From: Tolypeutes matacus
Lineage: Eukaryota > Chordata > Mammalia > Cingulata > Chlamyphoridae
DNA length: 64,000 nucleotides
Assembly (NCBI GenBank): GCA_026826555.1
Contig: JAKSZT010054324.1
Location: 5,425,569 to 5,489,568, forward strand
Direction of reading: 5' to 3'
Shown piece after piece: positions 55,961 through 64,000 of this stretch (positions are counted from its first letter, which is position 1; every line of letters starts with the position of its first letter). The position numbers were made by a program, and so were the translations under genes. Below the pieces are notes generated by a model, which was not told the DNA's origin, did no database searches, and worked only from the letters and a program-made list of their open reading frames with translations.

Positions 55961-58529
55961 AGTGCTTGGGGGAATGGATCATTCTAGTACTCCTTTAAAG
56001 CAAACTCTTCATTTTAAATTATCTTAATTTAAGCAATGGATATAAATTCAGGCTGCTTACCATTATAAGGCCTAGATTGTGAGTGTGAATTCCCCAAATA
56101 GGTTTTTCTTTGAGAGAAACAACTTTCCTTTTCAACTACACCTCTTCTTTCTCCTGCTTCCTTTTCTCCCTCTATGTCCTCTACCTCTCTTTCCTCCTCT
56201 CAGTTCTCCTTCTATTCCTCCTCTTCCTCTCATCTCTATTCATCTTCCTTTCCTCTTCCTTCTTCTAACTATCGCCAGGGATCTGCAGAATTTTCTAATG
56301 TGCTTGGTAAACTTTTATGCCTATGTCTTCTATTATTTAGCCCATTTTGGGTAATCTCTAGGCTTTGTCCTCTATTATCCATACTCCACCAAACTTTGAA
56401 AACTAAGCTCAGAGTTACAGAATATTGGAAAATGCCCTCAAAATGAAAGCAGACTTCAGTTTTTTTTTTACTGTAAAAATTCCTTATTATATGGCCTCCT
56501 TAACAATTAATTTTAAAAGAACATGTTTTGTTTTTAAACCAGTGTTTTTAGATATCTTCATCAAGATCTGTCAGGCATATAGTCTGCTATATTATCAAAA
56601 ACAAAAGTGTGAAGGACAAAAGATTTATAGTGGATTTGAATTTGTTTTAATAACCAGAGGTTTAAAGTAAAGAAAATGCTCTACTATTTTAAATTTTGTA
56701 ATTCTTAAAGAGTGGAAGAATCTATGCTTAAATAGGGAAGATCATTAATAATAAATTAGATACATTTAAAGATAGTGGAAAAAGAATTTGATTCATGTAG
56801 CTAAAATCAAAATAAACATCAACTGGGATTGAGAAAGAAAGAGTTTGCTAATTTATAATCATCGAGGCTGCCTCTGTTTTTTATTTTTGCGCGCGTATGT
56901 GTTTCTGCTGCTGTTGTTGTTACTGAGCTATGGAAAAAAATAAAGGACCAGGCCAACAGCTTGAAAAATTATCAATTAAATTTTCTCATTAGCTATATTT
57001 AGTTCCTTAATTGGCCTTTTTGACTGTGTAATTTCAAGTGATAATTATTTGTGGCACTAGCTCATTCCTATATCAATGTTATCTCTTAATTAATTCAAGA
57101 AATTGACTTAACATTTTTTCCATCTTCAGACACAGAAGTAATTTGTGCGTTACCATTCTTTAGAGAGCACAGTCAGCAGCACTTTGAAAAATGACAGTAA
57201 GAAACGTTAATCTCACAGACTCACAATAGCGTTGATGATAATCTTAGAGAAGCTCTGCTAAAGAAGCCTAGGACATATTTGGTATAAAGTAGAAAAACAT
57301 GAAATTATAGACTAGAGGATAAGAGAATTTTGAAAAAAAAAATAGAAAAAATGTAATTCATCTTCAAAGGAGAAATCTCAACTTACAAGAAATACAGAAT
57401 TGTAATTGCACTAAAGAATGGTAATAGGGCTGGGCATTTGGTTTCAACAGAGAAAGCTAGCAATGCTTGCTGTGCACCCCCACGTTTTCCCATTGGATTG
57501 CCAGGAAAGCACAGTGAAGAAAGTGATATTTAATTGGTCAATAATTTTCCTTACCTTAGTAGGTATTTTTACTCTTCAAAGTAAGAATGAGCTATTTAGG
57601 GGGAAATGTACAGTCATCCAAGAAAAGAAGGTAGGAAATTGCCGTTTCGTCATATTGGAATCGTATCTCAGAAACTATTTCCCTTATTTAAAGAAATAAT
57701 CTAAGGCACTTTCCCTTTCCTTTATCCTCTTCTCCGATTCACAACTAACAAACACTTCTCTTTTTAATACCTACTCTTTGAGTACATGTACAGGCAAACC
57801 AATACTGCAAAGAACAGAAATGTTTATGCAGTTGTCAATTGCAGTACGGAAGGATGAGCCTAGAATTTTACTCAGAGCAATGTCTTGGAACTTAGTGCTT
57901 TGGAGTCACTAATTCTGGTAAGTGAAAAAGCCCAGGCTGCTGCAGACTATCCAGAAAAAAAGATATCCTCAGAGCAAAATAAGGAGTTGAGAAGTCCTCA
58001 GGGCAGTGAACTGAGACATTATAAATTAGTAAGAAAAACTTTATATTAATCTTGTAGTATTTGTCTCAAACCAAGCTCAGGTGATGCCTTAGATGAATTT
58101 TCATAAAATTGGGAATAAGACAAGAATTTAATATTATGTTGGATGCTAGATCAAGTATAATAAAGAAAAATGATGTATACTTACTGGAAAGCAGATCTCA
58201 AACTACACAATTAACAGGTGAAATGATTTTATACTGAAAACAATCCAATAGAATCAATTGAAGTATTATTTTAATAAACTGTAGAGATTTACAAGGTATC
58301 TAACCTTTTAAAAACATAAACTGTTTAAATGCTTGTTATAACTAGCCAGATTAAAAGTTCATTTATATTCCTGTGGATATATTTTATAAGACATGTGAAA
58401 AAGCAATATGAAGAAGACTTGACTAAATGGAAAGAAATGCCATGTTTTAAATCTAAGATTATGCATCTCTTCAATTCTCCACAAATTATATGTTGAATTA
58501 AATTCTAATTAAAATATCAACGGAATTTT
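55961..58529. other. Unassigned, with a pyrimidine-rich tract at 56120-56270
   Basis: CTCCTTTCT-rich sequence at 56120-56270 gives open frames of Ser/Phe/Leu on the plus strand, an effect of composition. A 93-codon plus frame at 57418-57699 has no family resemblance. A GCGCGCG word lies at 56890-56896. No repeat family recognised. Confidence 0.4.
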
Positions 58530-58620
58530 CCTCCCTCCCTCTCTCCCCCTTTCTTCCTTCCTTCCTCCCTCTCTCCTTCTCTCCCACCCTTCCTCTCTCT
58601 CTTTCTCTCTTTCTTTCCCT
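58530..58620. repeat. (CCTT/CTTT)n pyrimidine-rich simple repeat
   Basis: About 90 bases of almost pure C and T, mixed CCCT, CTTC and CTTT units. Confidence 0.85.
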
Positions 58621-58997
58621 GAAAGTAATTTTAAAGTTTAGCCTGAAGTACATATAGCCAATAACAGCCAGATACACTTTTGATAAAATTAATAATAATG
58701 GGTATTTTCTTATTAGATTTAAATATTCTTATTTTAAGTCAGTGAAAAAATAGAAGTAAAAAGAAGTAGTTATGGGACAATTGCTTAATTAGATGAAAAG
58801 AGTGAAAGAGGGAAACAGACAGAGAAAAAAACAAGGTAGGATGAGAAAAAAAAAGAGCAACTTATGTTACCTCATACCTAATGGATTCCACAAGTATTAA
58901 CACTTTGAATGTAAAAATATTAAGCATAAACAAATCTTTAAGAAAATATAAGTATACATTTATGTGAATTTGAAATGATGCTTTTCTAAGAATAAAA
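58621..58997. other. No feature recognised
   Basis: AT-rich unassigned sequence. Confidence 0.45.
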
Positions 58998-58998
58998 T

Positions 58999-59318
58999 GG
59001 GAAGCGGATGTGGCTCAAGCAATTGGGCTACCGTTACCATATGGGAAGCCCCAGGTTCGATTCCCAGGGCCTACTGTCAAAGGCAAGCTGGCCCACACCA
59101 GAGGAGAGCTGACGGCCTGCCCCTGCAGAGAGCTGACTACTTGTGCCAGTGGAGAGCTGACAGCCTGCGCCCACAGAGAGCTAGTGCAGCAAGATGATGC
59201 AACAAAGGGAGACAGGTAGACAGAGAAAAACGTGCAGCAAATGGACACAGAGAGCAGACAGCGAGCACAGGCAGCAAGGGGAGGGGGATAAATAAATAAA
59301 TCTTAAAAAAAAAAAAAA
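58999..59318 (+). mobile_element. DAS-type SINE, long form with internal 24-bp repeats
   Basis: Head GGGAAGCGGATGTGGCTCAA (A box at 59011) and CCAGGTTCGATTCCCAGGG (B box), then a body with GAGAGCTGAC starting at 59104, 59128, 59152 and a GAGAGCTAG variant at 59176, exactly 24 bp apart. It ends GCGAGCACAGGCAGCAAGGG, (AAAT)n and poly-A. At about 320 bp it is twice the usual length, mainly because of the internal units. Target duplications are not clear. Confidence 0.9.
59104..59182 (+). repeat. 24-bp tandem repeat inside the SINE
   Basis: Three full units and a fourth start, each opening GAGAGCTGAC followed by a diverged half of about 14 bases ending CAG or CACA. Confidence 0.85.
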
Positions 59319-59799
59319 GTATGTAGCACATAACTATAAAAGAAAATTTGGATGCTTTTAACTATCTAGAAATAAAATTGCAAGGAAAAAATCCAACAAA
59401 ACACCATAATCAAAATAAAAATAAACATTACACACACACTTTACATATATTTTATACTTTAATACACACATTACACACGGTAAAATATATGCCACTTCAA
59501 TAGGAAAAATAATGGGTCCAGTACACAGATAATTTATAAATGAAAAATATTAAACAGATTATTTTTAGTGCTCAAGCTTGATATTAATTAAATAAATGCC
59601 TAATCAAACAATGAAAAACTACTTTGTTAGTAACCAAACTGACAAAAAACATTTATTAAATTTTATTAAATAAATACCCACTGTTCTTGAGAGAGGGGTA
59701 AAACACAATATTTTCTATATTGCTGTTGGAATTATAAATTGGTAAGACTGTCCTGACAGCCAGTTTGGCACTGTGAAAAATACTTTAAAGTTGTAGGAC
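59319..59799. other. No feature recognised
   Basis: AT-rich unassigned sequence with short CACACA patches. Confidence 0.45.
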
Positions 59800-59965
59800 T
59801 GCCTAGCTTCAAATCTTTACTATGCTATTTATAAGTTGGGTGACTCTGGGCAAGTTATTTAATATTTCTGTGTCTTGATCTCCTCTTAAGGGAAATGGTG
59901 AAAATGAGGATTAAATGAGTTATTACAGGTGATGTGCTTAGAACATGGCTCATGAACATCATTTT
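59800..59965 (+). mobile_element. MIR SINE
   Basis: CTGCCTAGCTTCAAATCTTT, TGGGTGACTCTGGGCAAGTT, ATTTAATATTTCTGTGTCTT, AAATGGTGAAAATGAGGATT, AAATGAGTTATTACAGGTGA. Well-kept core. Confidence 0.8.
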
Positions 59966-60377
59966 TAATATAATTATTTTTTATGTTTTCTACAATAATT
60001 TGGTTCTGACACTGAAGCCAATTTTTTACTTGTCTTTGTGTCTTTAATTATGAACATCAATTTTCTTAGAGTATGAAACAAGCTATCTGATAAAATTTGA
60101 GAGTGCTTATTCTAAGGTTAGAATTCACAAACTTTCTAAAGACATGTTGCTTACCTGGATTAAACTATCTTTTTCTCTGGAAAAGCTAACACACAAGAGC
60201 CAGTTTCTCTGTTGCCAATGTAGATAGAGATCAAATCTGAATAACTATGTAGAAAAGTAATATGAGCCATATTTTGAATACTTTCATAGTTTGCAGCCTC
60301 AGTAGTGTCATATGTGAGGGTGTCAAATGATCATAGTGATATTTATATGGGGTCAGTGTTGACCAAACTCATTGCTC
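59966..60377. other. No feature recognised
   Basis: Unassigned AT-rich sequence. Confidence 0.45.
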
Positions 60378-60391
60378 AAGATCCTGGTGAG

Positions 60392-60676
60392 GGGGAGTGG
60401 ATGTGGCTCAAGCAACTGGCACCCGCCACCCGTATGGGAGTTCCCAGATTGGGTTTCCGGTGCCTCCTAAAGACAATAAGCCACAGTGAGCTGCAACGAG
60501 CTGCAATGAGCCATGAGCAGAAGTGGTTTAAATGATTGGGCATTCACCTCCCACATGGGAGGTCCTGGGTGGTTTGGTTCCTGGTGCTTCCTGAGAAAGA
60601 TGAACAGGCAACCAGCAGACAGATGAGGGAGCTATGTGGGGGGGGGAGGTGGTAAAAAAAAAAAAAAAAAAAAAAA
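60392..60676 (+). mobile_element. DAS-type SINE, dimeric, with target duplications
   Basis: First head GGGGAGTGGATGTGGCTCAA with CCCAGATTGGGTTTCCGGTG; linker with GTGAGCTGCAACGAGCTGCA; second head GCAGAAGTGGTTTAAATGAT with a changed B box CCTGGGTGGTTTGGTTCCTG; tail GACAGATGAGGGAGC and a 25-base A run. Direct repeats AAGATCCTGGTGAG (60378-60391) and AAGATCCTAGTGAG (60677-60690), 13 of 14 matching. Confidence 0.92.
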
Positions 60677-60690
60677 AAGATCCTAGTGAG

Positions 60691-61209
60691 ATGTCGAGGG
60701 TATTTCCAATAAATTAAAGTTCACAAGTTGTGTATGTCGCAGTAAATACAGAAAGAGAAAGAGTATAGTTTCATACATAACCATTGATATAATTATGAAT
60801 CAATGAAGAAACTTCTTTGTTTCTTCAGGCTCTCTAAGGCTATTTTTATATCCTGAGGAAGAGCTCAGGCAAACATTGGATTGTAATGGAATTTAGGAAA
60901 CAATGGGTTTAGAAAAGGCTTCTGAGGCTTGAGGAGAAAGGACCTGATGCTTTGGTTTTGTGTTTGTGGGGAGTGTGCGGTGCTCAAGAGAGATTTTACT
61001 TTTATTTTACTTGAGGCCTGCCATATGATGTAGAAAAGAATACATTTACTCAATGTTTATAATGCATGAGACTTGCTATTTTAACTTGAAAACAACAGTT
61101 AAAAAACAGAAGACCATAATTATAAATATTTCTGTAGAGACCATAAACAGACTTGTAGAATATAAAACCAGGAAGAGGCCTGAGACTACCACTCAGCCAA
61201 GACTTTCCA
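60691..61209. other. No feature recognised
   Basis: Unassigned sequence, no coding signal. Confidence 0.45.
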
Positions 61210-61345
61210 AGTCTCTCTTTATTGATGAGGTAATAAGACCTGTTAAGGAAGTTTTTTGAAATCTCATAACTAGGAAGTGGCAGAGATGCAGCTTATACGC
61301 AGATCTCTTGGTTTTCCATACAGGACCTCTTCTACCAGACGTGGG
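61210..61345 (-). mobile_element. MIR fragment
   Basis: TTTATTGATGAGGTAATAAG, CATAACTAGGAAGTGGCAGA, GATGCAGCTTATACGCAGAT follow the reversed MIR 5' half. Confidence 0.6.
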
Positions 61346-62961
61346 TACATTTTTCTTAAGCAATAGATTAGGTGCAAATGTGGACATAGATTAAGATACC
61401 CACAAATGTATACTTCACTATTAATATTTTCAGTTTTCTTTTTCATACTAGGGTGGAAGGATCCTGTATTTTTGGCATTGAAAGAAACACCTTGCTTTCT
61501 CCCAAAGTACCATATGACTTCCAATTTCTAAAAAACTTCCTTCTCATTTATATAGAAATTATTAAACCTACTTCATTTGATCTTACCTTGATTTTTTTTT
61601 GGTATAAGGATAGTTTTTACCATTTATTATTATTTCTTTGTTTTTATTTCATTAGTCTTCCTCTTGCTTCTTATATAAGTTCTCTCAACCCTGCTGGGGC
61701 TGCTAATTCAAAGACTAAATAAACAAATCTGACTTGCAAAATTTGTCATCTGAAAATTTTGCATCTGTCAAATTGTCAAATTCTTTAACAGACTATTCTT
61801 CTTCTTCCTTGTTTCCCTTTTTTTTTAAAGGTCTGCATATTTTCAGGCCTTTCAGACCTTTAGTTTCTTCTCTTACTTGGCTGTAAAGAAAAGTGGTATG
61901 AAATTAGTGGTCCAACATCCTAGAAGATTAGTCCGACCACTCTATACACATAATTAGAACTAATTGAATTTAGCCCCACTCCTAGCAAAGAAGCAAAATC
62001 AATATTATAATTAAAACTGCATTTCTGTATAATTGGATTTTCAAATGAAACCTCAAAAAGCGGGAGGAGTGAAGAGTGTTTCTTACTTGCAGAAGTAATT
62101 AATATTTACATTAAGTTTATATCTTTAAAATAATCCTGTAGGAATTTGTGACAATATCCTCAATTTCATTAGTCAGTACTGATTGCAGGAGTTCCTTACT
62201 CTAATCTCTAAAGAAATCATCTTGATAACAAAATGCTTCCTATCTGTTGCCAATGAGCTGTCTGGCCACCTGGCTGGGGTTTTTAGAGACCATTTGACTG
62301 AGTGAGTTTGACAAGAAGTCATTTATTCAGATCAAATGATATAAATCTTAACAGGACTGGGCAGATTTATGGTTGGTTGATCTGCTAGTTCTTTTTGTGG
62401 AGCTCACCAACTTCCTTTCAAGTACTTTCTTCTACTATCCCATATAATGATGCAATTCGTTTTTTTAATGTGATGTTGGGAGAAACTCAACATTTAATAT
62501 CAAAAATAGACATGATTGGTCCCCACGGAGAACACCTATGACATGGCTTCTCTTTCAGAGCATAATGATTTAGAAAAGTTGAATGAATTAATATTTGCAG
62601 GGTCACTGCTTATTTAAGGCAGACTCTTTGATCCTGGGATTAGACAGGGAAAAATACACAGGTAAATTAGACACAGTCTTTAAGTTTAAACAGTTCTCTT
62701 TAGTTGGGAACAGCATAAATAATAAACACAACAAAAAGTAAAGAACAAAACAAGACAGTGAAAGTCAGGGGCCAAATGAGTGACATAGACATGTCAATAA
62801 GCAGGTGAGAAAAAGTGGGAAAATGCTTGAAAAATGTAATGACACACTTCAAGTCCTATATATGTGATGTGATAATTTTCTTCTCTTGATATTATTATTA
62901 TTATTTATGAATTCCAAAAATAAATATTGGATTATGTTTGTAAACTGGTCTGTTCTACTGG
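61346..62961. other. No feature recognised
   Basis: Long unassigned AT-rich stretch. Frames at 61270-61524 minus and 61453-61722 plus overlap on opposite strands and have no family resemblance. A diffuse MIR-like patch lies at 62095-62190. Confidence 0.4.
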
Positions 62962-63521
62962 GTGTATTAGATTGTATTAATTTCAGAGGTTTCACTTTTA
63001 CTTGATTAAATTAAGATTAGGGCTTTGGGCCATGTCAGTAGGACGTTGAGGGGCAGCGCCTCACAGAGAAAACTACATGGCAGGGGAGGGAGTTGGAGTT
63101 TTGGATGCTGGAACCCCAGGAAGTAAATACACAGAGAAGCAGATACATGAGAAAAGAGAGAAGGCTCCAATACACACGGCAGAAACCCCAGGAAGAGAGA
63201 GAGCCTGATAGTCTAGATGACCTTGTGAAGAGAACAGAGCAGCTGAGCCTAGAAAGAGACAAACCCCGGTAGAGAGATGAGACTTACCACAGCCTATAGC
63301 TGATATTGGAAGAAGCTGGGACCGCGGAGCCTTAAGAGGAAGGCTGGACCCTGAGACAGCTATCTTGCTCCAACACATGGCAACAGACTTTGGTGAGGGA
63401 AGTAACTTACACCTATGGCCTGGTATTTGGGGTAAACTGCTACCCCAAATAAATACCCTTTTATAAAAGCCAACAGTTTTCTGATATTTTGCATCAGCAC
63501 CCCTTTGGCTGACTAATATAG
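62962..63521 (+). mobile_element. LTR-like interspersed repeat (same family as 1-140)
   Basis: Starts near TGTATTAGATTGTATTAATT, then GGCTTTGGGCCATGTCAGTA, GGACGTTGAGGGGCAGCGCC, a long purine-rich GAGA part, GACTTTGGTGAGGGAAGTAA, ACCCCAAATAAATACCC, TTTTATAAAAGCCAACAG, and an end TTTGGCTGACTAATA. Its layout is MaLR-like. The open minus-strand frames at 63035-63378 run against the element and are not genes. Confidence 0.6.
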
Positions 63522-63689
63522 CATGTAAGGCACTTGATCTGTCTAGGTCACAATTTTCTCACTTGTAAAATGAAAATGTTAAACTGTATTATTTCCAATT
63601 TTGAAATTCAGTGAAACTCAGAGGAGGGAAACCATACCTTTGGATGATTACATGAAGCACCTGAAGCACAAGCTGTACAGTGAAATAAT

Positions 63690-63835
63690 AAAAGGGTGTC
63701 TTTAGATATGGAATTTTAAAAGACGGGGACAAAACATGAGCAACGGCAGAGTTACTACTCATTGTTGTGTACTCAGGGCTGGCCACAGCACTATAATAAT
63801 TACTGAATAAATGAATAAAGGAGTGAATGAATATG
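63690..63835 (+). mobile_element. L2 3' tail fragment
   Basis: GTACTCAGGGCTGGCCACAG, ACTGAATAAATGAATAAAGG and AGTGAATGAATATGGG fit the L2 end. Confidence 0.5.
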
Positions 63836-64000
63836 GGAGATGCTCCCATTGCATACAAGTGGGATGACATCTAAACTATCACATTTTGTATTCACTTAAA
63901 TTTAAGACTTCTAAGCAAAGACACTAAACAATCAGACAAATTTGCACAGAAACTTTCCTTATAATGGATGAAAGTAAGCATTTTCCATCTCTATCCCATC

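Noticed and set aside
57418..57699. 93-codon plus-strand frame
   Set aside because: No family resemblance and no splice or promoter context; the length is within chance.
59011..59066. Possible tRNA gene from A and B boxes
   Set aside because: The boxes belong to the tRNA-like head of a DAS SINE followed by an A-rich tail; no cloverleaf with acceptor stem.

Overview
The window is AT-rich mammalian nuclear DNA without any functional gene I can support. No tRNA or rRNA gene and no CRISPR array is visible, and I find no open reading frame that looks like a conserved functional protein. The SINEs are tRNA-derived copies of the DAS type, with a tRNA-like head, an A box (TGGCTCAAGCAG-like), a B box (GGTTCGATTCC-like) and often two heads in tandem. 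This SINE type, together with the L1 3' ends seen here, points to a xenarthran, most likely an armadillo (Dasypus-like). The assignment rests on recognition of the SINE family, not on a search. A run of ten N at 28374-28383 is an assembly gap inside a microsatellite. Layout: 1-8.3 kb holds an LTR-like repeat tail, L1 pieces, and a long old L1 on the minus strand (3085-8325) carrying a solo LTR and a polyadenylated LTR-like retroposon. 8.3-15.2 kb is mostly unassigned DNA with a DNA-transposon relic and a long L2 on the minus strand. 15.2-21.3 kb is the most remarkable part: a HAL1-like (ORF1-only) element is split by a block of about 4.2 kb. Read on the minus strand, that block consists of an L1 5' UTR made of about nine tandem 103-113 bp monomers, a decayed ORF1, about 78 codons of ORF2 endonuclease, and then, at a 4-bp microhomology, the end of the PCBP2 coding region and its 3' UTR. 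21.3-32 kb has a MaLR LTR, L1 and L2 pieces, an LTR-like element carrying a SINE with perfect 17-bp target duplications, and the gapped TATATC microsatellite. 32-48.6 kb is a mosaic of L2, MIR, MLT1-like LTRs, a Tigger end, two L1 3' ends in opposite orientation, DAS SINEs and small polyadenylated retroposons. 48.6-54.4 kb is a long L1 on the minus strand with two nested SINE insertions. 54.4-64 kb is mostly unassigned sequence with two DAS SINEs, MIRs and a second full copy of the LTR-like repeat whose tail starts the window. Nothing here works together as a pathway. The content records successive retrotransposition by L1, with SINEs, LTR transcripts and an mRNA mobilised in trans. Because no RepeatMasker or BLAST could be run, family names are recognition calls and most element ends are good to about 10-30 bases unless target-site duplications are given.
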